Below are positions 1 through 5,222 of a stretch of 5,306 bases of DNA, one piece after another. A program made the position numbers and the translations under genes. The DNA is taken from contig JAHJFH010000218.1 in the NCBI GenBank assembly GCA_018824925.1, forward strand, positions 1-5,306, in the 5' to 3' direction. The notes beneath the pieces are model-generated. The model did no database searches. It was not told the origin of the DNA and saw only the letters and a program-made list of their open reading frames with translations. Position 1 is the stretch's first letter; every line of letters begins with the position of its first letter. This stretch comes from Thermoplasmatota archaeon. Lineage in GTDB: Archaea > Thermoplasmatota > E2 > DHVEG-1.

Positions 1-20
1 TAATCGCCCGAAATAAGGGA

Positions 21-33
21 AAAACCTTATATG
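21..33 (+). promoter_or_regulatory. BRE/TATA promoter of the translin-like gene
   Basis: An A-rich BRE-like stretch (AAAACC) runs into a TATA box (CTTATATG, 26-33). The TATA centre lies about 29 nt before the ATG at 59. Archaeal transcription usually starts some 25 nt downstream of the TATA centre, so the mRNA would have almost no leader, which agrees with the lack of a Shine-Dalgarno sequence. The same pattern recurs at four other genes here. A 6-bp inverted repeat (ATAAGG at 13-18, CCTTAT at 25-30) overlaps the box and may be chance. Confidence 0.6.
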
Positions 34-58
34 TACATCATTAGGTGTTGCAAAAAGA

Positions 59-754
59 ATGCAAAATCTAGATCGAATCATTCAAAAGATAGATAAACAC
101 ATCAATGAAAAAGACCAAATCCGTGAACAAGCACTTCGGATATCACGAGATATCATCATCTGTTGTAGAAAAGCAATTCAAGCATTACATCGACAAAAAA
201 CAGATGATGCACAAAAACTAATCGATCAAGCAGCAAAACATCTTAAAACCTTACTTTCACTTACAAAAGATTTCAGTGATATATACCACGCGGGTTATAT
301 CAAAAACGCTGAACAAGAATATGTTGAAGCACAATGTTTAATCCATATTCTAAACAACGAAGATCTCCCTGATCCAGATTCTTTAGAAGTCTCATATAGC
401 TCATATTTACTAGGACTTTGTGATATAGTAGGAGAACTCAGACGAGGCGCACTTGATAATATACTTGAAGGTAACTCAGCCAAAGCCAATGATTATCTTA
501 TCTATATGGACTCCATCTATGAGGCAATCATGAGTTTTGACTACCCCTCAGGGCTTATCCCTATCAAGAAAAAACAAGACACCGTTCGCGGACTAATTGA
601 AAAAACTCGAGGAGAACTCGCTGTGGCAAGCTGTGAACGTCGTATTAATGGTAAAACCAGTGAATTCCGTGGATTAATAGATCGATTAACCGAAACAAAA
701 ACATCAAAGAAAAAAACATCAGACATAGATATTGATGTCGATAAAGTGTGGTAA
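59..754 (+). CDS. Translin/TRAX-family RNA-binding protein (archaeal C3PO-like)
   Basis: This 231-residue protein is almost entirely helical, as the translin fold requires. Three family blocks are visible: QEYVEA at residues 86-91, GLCDIVGELRR at 119-129, and FDYPSG followed by a KKKQDTVRGLIEKTRGEL stretch at about 160-187. TRAX, the nuclease subunit of eukaryotic C3PO, uses two glutamates of the QEYVEA block plus a later acidic residue. Here E87, E90 and probably E155 (in SIYEAI) match them, so RNase activity is plausible. Archaeal relatives are known to form oligomeric shells around RNA. After about residue 195 there is an extra tail, lysine/threonine-rich and then acidic (DIDIDVDKVW), beyond the conserved core. 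The ATG at 59 is chosen because a TATA box lies about 29 nt upstream. The gene ends 74 nt before the divergent TBP gene, in the same direction; read-through is possible, but the next gene has its own promoter. The family call is firm; the RNA substrate is unknown. Confidence 0.85.
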   Translation: MQNLDRIIQKIDKHINEKDQIREQALRISRDIIICCRKAIQALHRQKTDDAQKLIDQAAKHLKTLLSLTKDFSDIYHAGYIKNAEQEYVEAQCLIHILNNEDLPDPDSLEVSYSSYLLGLCDIVGELRRGALDNILEGNSAKANDYLIYMDSIYEAIMSFDYPSGLIPIKKKQDTVRGLIEKTRGELAVASCERRINGKTSEFRGLIDRLTETKTSKKKTSDIDIDVDKVW

Positions 755-792
755 GTGGTAAATTTGTAGAACTCTTACGAAATGTTTATAAC

Positions 793-806
793 AAACCTTT
801 ATATAC
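793..806 (+). promoter_or_regulatory. BRE/TATA promoter of the TBP operon
   Basis: AAACC (793-797) followed by TTTATATAC (798-806) is a near-ideal archaeal BRE plus TATA box. Its centre lies about 27 nt before the ATG at 829, so transcription should begin at or next to the start codon and give a leaderless mRNA. A weaker TATA-like string (GTTTATAAC, 784-792) sits just upstream and could be a second box or a second TBP contact. No comparable promoter precedes the second TBP gene, so this element probably drives both. Confidence 0.7.
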
Positions 807-812
807 TTCAGG

Positions 813-828
813 AAGGGAAATTTCTCTT
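813..828 (+). promoter_or_regulatory. Imperfect palindrome at the TBP operon start site (candidate operator)
   Basis: AAGGGAAATTTCTCTT is a 16-bp inverted repeat in which 14 of 16 bases are symmetrical, with a perfect GAAATTTC core at 817-824. It fills the gap between the TATA box and the start codon, where a bound repressor would block RNA polymerase. The purine-rich AGGAAGGG just before it (810-817) resembles a weak Shine-Dalgarno but is not needed if the mRNA is leaderless. A regulatory role is inferred from symmetry and position only. Confidence 0.3.
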
Positions 829-1368
829 ATGGCAGATATTATTATTGAGAATATTGTGGTAGAAACCCGTATTGCGGATTCCCTTGATCTTGATAATATT
901 CTTCACAACATACCGCACGCAGAATATCAACCTCAAGATATCCCCGGAGTCGTATTACAAATACCGTCACCTCGATCTACTGTAATACTTTTTAAGAATG
1001 GGCGCCTCGTATTAACAGGTCCAACCGCTAATGAACAGGTAATTGAGATCATCAATATCATTCAAAGTAAACTTTTAATCATCGGTATTCCTCGATGCAC
1101 AAACCCAGAAATTAAGATTCAGCATATTGTTGTATCGACAACCATTGGAAAGCATCTAAAACTATCAGTAATTAAAAAAGCACTGGTAACTGCAGAGTAT
1201 CGCCCTAAGATATTTCCAGGGATTATTTACCCAACAGACAACCCAAACACAATTATACTTCTTTTCGATTCGGGAAAAGTTGTCTGTAATGGTAATAATT
1301 ACGATGAAATTGCCAATCAACTAGATAAATTAATTTCCAAACTAAAAACCCGGGGTATGGTTAAATAA
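829..1368 (+). CDS. Divergent TATA-binding protein paralogue
   Basis: This 179-residue protein has the two direct repeats of the TBP saddle: residues about 4-86 and 94-176, each with an N/H-I-V strand, an AEY.P...PG stirrup and an LLF..GK-type strand. It aligns without gaps to the neighbouring canonical TBP over the first 86 residues, with about 40% identity by hand count, and has a 2-residue deletion near 120. Key positions have changed. The repeat-1 intercalating Phe is I38; F55, F129 and F146 remain. The repeat-2 centre-contact Asn is H99 and the matching Thr is N154. The second stirrup reads YRPKIF instead of YEPEQF, reversing the charge of the glutamates that bind TFB/TFIIB. Net charge is about +2, against about -10 for the neighbour. 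An in-frame GTG at 748 would add 27 residues but lies upstream of the TATA box, so the ATG at 829 is chosen. It could be an alternative TBP with a dedicated TFB, or a regulator that does not recruit TFB. The reading frame is intact, with no sign of pseudogene decay. Confidence 0.88.
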   Translation: MADIIIENIVVETRIADSLDLDNILHNIPHAEYQPQDIPGVVLQIPSPRSTVILFKNGRLVLTGPTANEQVIEIINIIQSKLLIIGIPRCTNPEIKIQHIVVSTTIGKHLKLSVIKKALVTAEYRPKIFPGIIYPTDNPNTIILLFDSGKVVCNGNNYDEIANQLDKLISKLKTRGMVK

Positions 1369-1374
1369 GGAGGT
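1367..1374 (+). promoter_or_regulatory. Strong Shine-Dalgarno for the second TBP gene
   Basis: AAGGAGGT overlaps the TAA stop of the upstream gene and ends 9 nt before the ATG at 1384. It matches the archaeal anti-Shine-Dalgarno very well. The contrast with the leaderless first gene supports a two-gene transcript whose second cistron is translated through a Shine-Dalgarno. Confidence 0.8.
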
Positions 1375-1383
1375 AAAAACCAT

Positions 1384-1932
1384 ATGCCAGAAGTAATTGT
1401 AGTAAATATTGTAGCATCCACATCGTTTGCTGAAAAACTCGATTTGGATGTTATTGCTCAATCAGTAGAAGAAGCTGAATACGAACCAGAACAATTCCCT
1501 GGTTTAGTATATCGTCTTGGCACCCCGAAAACTGCGACACTGCTTTTCAGAAGTGGCAAAGCCAACTGTACGGGTGCAAAAAACATTGAGGATGTCCGCA
1601 CGACCATCAACATAATTGCTGAAAAACTCAAAAAACTTGGTGTTGAGGTATATAGTAATCCCGAAATTGTTATCCAAAATATCGTCGCCATATCTGATTT
1701 AGGGGGAGAATTAAACCTGAATGAAGTCGCAATGGCACTAGGGTTAGAAAACGTTGAATATGAACCAGAACAATTCCCTGGACTTGTATACCGAATACGA
1801 GAACCACGAGTAGCAATGTTACTATTTGGTTCAGGTAAAATCGTGTGTACCGGTGCACGAAAAATTGATGACGTTTCATTAGCAGTAGATAAATTATCTG
1901 AAGAACTTATATCACTTGGGTTAATTCATTAA
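1384..1932 (+). CDS. tbp: TATA-binding protein (general transcription factor TBP)
   Basis: This 182-residue protein is a canonical archaeal TBP. TBP binds and bends the TATA box in the minor groove and recruits TFB, which brings in RNA polymerase. The two repeats span about 4-88 and 94-180. Both carry the stirrup EYEPEQFPGLVYR (32-44, 125-137). All four intercalating phenylalanines are present (F38, F55, F131, F148), as are both centre asparagines (N8, N99) and threonines (T63, T156). The acidic second stirrup needed for TFB contact (E127, E129) is intact. One oddity is N61 in SGKANCTG, where most TBPs have the minor-groove valine. The two stirrup-coding segments share an exact 20-bp direct repeat (1483-1502 and 1762-1781). 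The gene starts 15 nt after the divergent paralogue and probably shares its mRNA. It ends in an oligo-T terminator. It is very likely the housekeeping TBP of this organism unless another copy exists elsewhere. Confidence 0.97.
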   Translation: MPEVIVVNIVASTSFAEKLDLDVIAQSVEEAEYEPEQFPGLVYRLGTPKTATLLFRSGKANCTGAKNIEDVRTTINIIAEKLKKLGVEVYSNPEIVIQNIVAISDLGGELNLNEVAMALGLENVEYEPEQFPGLVYRIREPRVAMLLFGSGKIVCTGARKIDDVSLAVDKLSEELISLGLIH

Positions 1933-1943
1933 CCCAACACACA

Positions 1944-1952
1944 TTTTTTTTT
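1944..1952 (+). terminator. Oligo-T terminator of the TBP operon
   Basis: Nine consecutive T residues begin 11 nt after the TBP stop codon, with no hairpin upstream. Archaeal RNA polymerase terminates on oligo-T tracts in the non-template strand, so this is a good factor-independent terminator. It faces the matching tract of the opposing gene. Confidence 0.7.
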
Positions 1953-1989
1953 AGAACACCTTAAACATCTAATAAACTATTATTTACTG

Positions 1990-1998
1990 AAAAAAAAA
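1990..1998 (-). terminator. Oligo-T terminator of the small secreted-protein gene
   Basis: Nine A residues on the plus strand read as T9 on the minus strand, 18 nt after the stop codon of the gene ending at 2017. With the T9 at 1944-1952 it makes a back-to-back terminator pair in the 84-nt convergent gap. Confidence 0.65.
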
Positions 1999-2016
1999 TC
2001 ATAATTTTATGGTATA

Positions 2017-2430
2017 TTAGTAGCGCTCTTCTGTAAGAAATATTCGAAAAATACTGATAACAATACCCATTCGCTTAATACCTTGTTCAGACGTCCACAT
2101 AGTTACATTTATTCTCATCAAGGGTGATCGGAGGTGTGTGTATAGAAAACGGTTGCTAAATGAATTAGATATATTGTACATGGTTCCATTGATCCATGAA
2201 AGTAAATTATTATTGGAGAATCGATACCATTCAATGGAATAATTCACGCTTACAGGGGTTTCACCATTATTGATGATTTCTAAAACAAAGCCAATCCCGC
2301 CACGTATGTTTAGAATAACATCTTCTTCACTAGTGTCTTTGTTTATCATAGAGGTGGAGGTGCTTACAGGGATGATAAATAAGCTAAGAATAAGGATTAT
2401 TAGAATGGTTTTTTTGGCTTTTTGCATCAT
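2017..2430 (-). CDS. Small secreted protein, probable Ig-like beta domain
   Basis: The N terminus of this 137-residue protein is a clear Sec signal peptide: KAKK, then a hydrophobic core at about 8-20 (TILIILILSLFII), then a PVSTSTS region where cleavage is likely. The mature part has alternating hydrophobic strands, including IRGGIGFVLEIINNGETPV (42-60) and VSVNYSIEW. This resembles the short Ig-like or CARDB-like secreted domains common in Thermoplasmata and related archaea, though no catalytic residues are evident. Four N-glycosylation sequons (N63-Y-S, N81-G-T, N86-I-S, N108-V-T) fit a cell-surface location. The start has two adjacent Met codons (2430 and 2427); a GGTG at 2436-2433 is better spaced for the second, and the difference is one residue. 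A TATA box lies upstream, so it can be expressed alone. Convergent with the TBP operon. I do not recognise a specific function. Confidence 0.72.
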   Translation of the reverse strand: MMQKAKKTILIILILSLFIIPVSTSTSMINKDTSEEDVILNIRGGIGFVLEIINNGETPVSVNYSIEWYRFSNNNLLSWINGTMYNISNSFSNRFLYTHLRSPLMRINVTMWTSEQGIKRMGIVISIFRIFLTEERY

Positions 2431-2463
2431 AACACCACAGGTACTATAATATACACTTGCTTA

Positions 2464-2477
2464 TTATATAAATGTTT
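2464..2477 (-). promoter_or_regulatory. BRE/TATA promoter of the small secreted-protein gene
   Basis: On the minus strand, AAACA (2477-2473) runs into TTTATATAA (2472-2464). The box centre is about 38 nt before the ATG at 2430, which predicts a leader of roughly 12 nt, enough to carry the GGTG ribosome-binding element at 2436-2433. Confidence 0.55.
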
Positions 2478-2502
2478 AGAATATGTGATGTTTTGGTGGT
2501 GG

Positions 2503-2784
2503 TTAAATTTTTTTAATAAGAAAGAGTTTGATCAATAGAACGAGTACTCCTAAATAGCTGAGAAGGATCAGCGCAACTGAGAACGCGAATTCAGAGGTTA
2601 TAGCTAGGGTAAATGCGATGGTCATCATTAGGAAAATAATGATGACAGCTATACGTAATTTGAGTATGCCTGAAAGTGTGGTGAGTCCTGTGATTTCTGG
2701 AAGTTTGAGATTCAAAGGTTTTTTTTCAGTCTGAACTTTTTTTACTGGTGTTGGTTTTAGTTGTTTGGGTTTAAGTTTTATCAC
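2503..2784 (-). CDS. Small two-helix membrane protein, unknown function
   Basis: This 93-residue protein starts with GTG at 2784; no ATG lies before the membrane region. Residues 1-44 are basic and proline-containing (KLKPKQLKPTPVKK, then a lysine-rich stretch), typical of a cytoplasmic tail. Two hydrophobic helices follow at about 45-63 and 66-85, joined by a very short turn with an acidic residue (TSEF), then a basic end (KKI). By the positive-inside rule both termini should be cytoplasmic, making a helical hairpin. The GTG start is supported by a TATA box whose centre is 25 nt upstream, giving a leaderless mRNA. No family is recognised. It could be an accessory subunit of a membrane complex, but nothing here shows the partner. 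No oligo-T follows it on its own strand, so transcription may continue into the secreted-protein gene 72 nt on. Confidence 0.62.
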   Translation of the reverse strand: MIKLKPKQLKPTPVKKVQTEKKPLNLKLPEITGLTTLSGILKLRIAVIIIFLMMTIAFTLAITSEFAFSVALILLSYLGVLVLLIKLFLIKKI

Positions 2785-2804
2785 AAGTAATTATCTATTT
2801 TATT

Positions 2805-2817
2805 GTATATAAATACT
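2805..2817 (-). promoter_or_regulatory. TATA promoter of the small membrane-protein gene
   Basis: On the minus strand, AGTA (2817-2814) leads into TTTATATAC (2813-2805), the same core as the TBP operon box. Its centre is 25 nt before the GTG at 2784, so a leaderless transcript beginning at the GTG is expected. This decides the start codon. Confidence 0.6.
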
Positions 2818-2857
2818 TTTTCCTGAAAATGAGTCGTTTTCCTAGATCCTATTAAGT

Positions 2858-2865
2858 AAACAAAA
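2858..2865 (-). terminator. Weak T-rich terminator after the lipocalin-like gene
   Basis: The minus strand reads TTTTGTTT starting 3 nt after the TAG stop at 2869. It is interrupted and shorter than the two T9 tracts near 1944-1998, so termination may be partial. Confidence 0.3.
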
Positions 2866-2868
2866 TTT

Positions 2869-4095
2869 CTATTTGGCGCGTAATTGATCCAAAATTTTTG
2901 GTCGTTGAAGAAGGTATTCAACAATCGTTACTTCAGACATACCAAAACCCTGAAGCGTGACACACTCTTGATCCCAAGAAAAAGTCCCCGATACATAACA
3001 AGGACCTTCAAACATGCCTGTACGAGCACGAGGCCAGACAATTTCGCAGATATTATATATTTTAATTTCAAGAGATATTTTCATATCATCTCGTTCAGCG
3101 ACTAAGGTATATTCTTGTGGATATTTCATGCGTGCGATACCTGTTGCGCTATTAAGATTGCGTGGTTTTAGATCGAATGTATTAAATTCAACTAAATTTC
3201 GATTATTCGGGGAGATTATAATCGCACCAGCATAGACGTCTCTGATCCGACGAAGATTAAATTTTGAGACATACATCTCCCAGCCGTTATCGAAATGAAA
3301 ATTAAACCATTCCCATCCATTGGTAATGAAACGAGGGATATTAGCTTCCCAGACATGATCATGATAGCCAATACCTGTAATATTGTAGGTTTTTTGTTTC
3401 CATTGAAGGGTTCCAGAGACATTGCATCGAGGTATGTAGTAGTCACCCGCCATGAAACCCCCGAAAACGAGATTAGAGCTTCGTCCTTCAACCCAGACCG
3501 GTAAGAAATCAGCAGTGAAGATGAGATCGGTTATGAGTTCGTTATTTTGATCTTCTGCATGGACCATCCATTGTGGATAGGTCCCTTTGGCAAAATTTGG
3601 TCCAAAGGATAGTTCAACTCCTTCTTGCCCCGCTTGAAAACTTCCTCGAGGATTATTTAGTGAATTATAGCTGTAATAGGTCCCTAGATTATCATATAGA
3701 ACAAGGAAAAAATTATCTCGTTGTAAAAATCGAATATCGTTTGAAGCCATTTTATTAAAACTAATAATCATGGACCAGTTAACAAGTTCTCCTTTTGAAT
3801 CAGTAAAAAAGACATTAAAATACCACCATTCTCGCTTACTAAACCGATGTTCACTTTCATCCATGAGCGTGAGCACATGTCTCCCTTTGTCAACAAGACG
3901 GTTATTACCTGGTGGCGTTGGTGGTTCCTTAGTGATTAAGGGTGGACTATCTGATCCAGAATCAAGAATAGTTTGTTCTGAGGATAATATAAGATTATTA
4001 AAAAGAAATATCACGACAACAAAGATACTAATGACGATAACAGCTTTTATGAGAATTCGAGTTTTACCCCACGAATTATATTCTGTCCAATACAT
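2869..4095 (-). CDS. Membrane-anchored lipocalin-like protein of the CrtC/AttH family
   Basis: The protein has 408 residues from the chosen ATG. A basic segment and one hydrophobic helix (about 14-37) anchor it, followed by a proline-rich linker (50-65) and a large outside domain. That domain carries the marks of the AttH/CrtC (Lipocalin_9-like) fold: EWWYFNVFFTDSKG at 89-102, GYHDHVWE at 243-250, WEWFNFHFDNGWEMY at 261-275, and a closing GPCYVSGTFSW...LQGFGMSE at 364-388. In CrtC carotenoid hydratase the His and Trp of the D-H-x-W motif matter for catalysis; here they are H247 and W249. Most family members have unknown substrates, and nothing here points to carotenoids. An in-frame GTG at 4107 would add four residues, but GGTGAT at 4108-4103 lies 7 nt before the ATG at 4095, an ideal Shine-Dalgarno spacing, so the ATG is preferred. 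The gene is directly linked to the upstream membrane-protein gene. Confidence 0.7.
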   Translation of the reverse strand: MYWTEYNSWGKTRILIKAVIVISIFVVVIFLFNNLILSSEQTILDSGSDSPPLITKEPPTPPGNNRLVDKGRHVLTLMDESEHRFSKREWWYFNVFFTDSKGELVNWSMIISFNKMASNDIRFLQRDNFFLVLYDNLGTYYSYNSLNNPRGSFQAGQEGVELSFGPNFAKGTYPQWMVHAEDQNNELITDLIFTADFLPVWVEGRSSNLVFGGFMAGDYYIPRCNVSGTLQWKQKTYNITGIGYHDHVWEANIPRFITNGWEWFNFHFDNGWEMYVSKFNLRRIRDVYAGAIIISPNNRNLVEFNTFDLKPRNLNSATGIARMKYPQEYTLVAERDDMKISLEIKIYNICEIVWPRARTGMFEGPCYVSGTFSWDQECVTLQGFGMSEVTIVEYLLQRPKILDQLRAK

Positions 4096-4102
4096 ACTTA
4101 AT

Positions 4103-4108
4103 ATCACC
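4103..4108 (-). promoter_or_regulatory. Shine-Dalgarno overlapping the upstream stop codon
   Basis: GGTGAT on the minus strand pairs with the archaeal 16S 3' end and contains the TGA stop of the preceding gene (4106-4104). It ends 7 nt before the ATG at 4095. This suggests translational coupling and argues against the GTG at 4107, which lies inside the element. Confidence 0.6.
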
Positions 4109-5216
4109 GTTCAAATTCTTTGTATTTTCTCCAATAATAACTCCGTCCACTATAACGCCAAACAAGAAGTATTCCAATAACGATTATAGGTACACAAATA
4201 AGTATTGGGAAATAGTTCAGTTGCCCCTCAAAACCCTTAATTATATCAATATGACGCGCCTGAGATTCAGGAGTGGTTTCATAGCGAAGAATTGCAGCTT
4301 CACCAATGGGATCATTCCAACCAAGAAATCGAGTGACAAAACGTGATTCAAGAGCAGAGGGATAATATAACTCGATAAATTGGGAGAGATGCGCAGAGAG
4401 AACTAAATTTCGGTAAACATGGATGATATATCCGGTTTGTGGATCGACAACTAACCGCAGAGTTTCATCACAAATATATGAACCCCCATGCCATGAAATC
4501 GGTTGATTATAGACAGTTGACTCCCAGACAGCAAATTGTTTACCCGCTATAGTACCTGAACGGATTTTTTTCATAGTTCGTAAAAGCACCAGCTGTTCTT
4601 CACCATCAGGTGAACCACCAGATTCAACCCAACCAACAGGGTATTCTGAGGAAGTGGGTTGCGCAGGGATTCCCATGTATCCCGCGTTAATATGGACATA
4701 TTTCAAATTTGTTAATTGTGCCTCAACAGTATACCATTCAGCCACAGGTTCTTTGTTATTAATCACAGTAAATATTTCGTTGTTTTCATCTAATAAAACA
4801 TCTTGAATAACTGCCTGCTGACGTTTATGATCTAATGCACTAACCGTGATTACTTCCTTCCCAAAAAATGTTATTTCTATAGGTTCTCTACGAGTGAAAT
4901 ATTCCGCAATTCGAGGGGGCAGCTGTATGTGTGATTCATGTGGTGCAATTACACTGTTTTTTTCCCAATAATATATTTCTCCCGTATCCTCCCATATATA
5001 ATCTGCTGGTAGAGTCGCTTCATCAACCACAGTCATAGGAATTATGAAGACATACGTAATTATGCTAAGGATAATCAAAAAAAAACCGAGTATCCATCCC
5101 AATTCTTCAAATCGGTGTCGTTTAATACATATTATGGACACAATACTCGGAATGAGTAACGATAGGCCGGCAACGATACCAATGGTATTCCATGGTAACG
5201 CTGATAATGGTACCAT
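4104..5216 (-). CDS. Three-helix membrane protein with large outside domain (DUF3068/PorA-like)
   Basis: This 370-residue protein has hydrophobic helices at about 10-31, 39-60 and 335-353. Basic residues after helix 1 (KRHR, 32-35) and after helix 3 (RYSGRSYYWRKYKEFER) place those loops inside, so residues 61-334 lie outside the cell. The outside domain looks beta-rich and contains ESTVYNQPI (232-240), DETLRLVVDPQTGYIIHV (250-267) and a helical TTPESQARHIDIIKGF (314-329) just before the last helix. This layout recalls the DUF3068/PorA family, in which a V-D-x-x-T-G motif precedes an alpha-helical stalk and a C-terminal helix. The match is by pattern memory, so confidence in the family is only about 0.4; porin function should not be assumed. 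The ATG at 5216 has a strong Shine-Dalgarno. It is the first gene of a two-gene unit with the lipocalin-like protein. Confidence 0.72.
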   Translation of the reverse strand: MVPLSALPWNTIGIVAGLSLLIPSIVSIICIKRHRFEELGWILGFFLIILSIITYVFIIPMTVVDEATLPADYIWEDTGEIYYWEKNSVIAPHESHIQLPPRIAEYFTRREPIEITFFGKEVITVSALDHKRQQAVIQDVLLDENNEIFTVINNKEPVAEWYTVEAQLTNLKYVHINAGYMGIPAQPTSSEYPVGWVESGGSPDGEEQLVLLRTMKKIRSGTIAGKQFAVWESTVYNQPISWHGGSYICDETLRLVVDPQTGYIIHVYRNLVLSAHLSQFIELYYPSALESRFVTRFLGWNDPIGEAAILRYETTPESQARHIDIIKGFEGQLNYFPILICVPIIVIGILLVWRYSGRSYYWRKYKEFER

Positions 5217-5222
5217 GTACTT

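Noticed and set aside
748..828. In-frame GTG extension of the first TBP by 27 residues
   Set aside because: The added stretch is not TBP-like, lies upstream of and across the TATA box, and the ATG at 829 has the correct distance from that box.
1324..1336. AT-rich stretch as a separate promoter for the canonical TBP
   Set aside because: It resembles ATAAATTAAT, has no BRE-like stretch, lies inside the upstream coding region and is much weaker than the other boxes.
4093..4107. GTG start for the lipocalin-like gene at 4107
   Set aside because: It lies inside the GGTGAT Shine-Dalgarno element, which is ideally spaced for the ATG at 4095.
3014..4180. Open frames on the plus strand opposite the lipocalin-like gene
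   Set aside because: They lack TATA boxes, ribosome-binding sites and recognisable protein features, and they oppose a well-supported gene.
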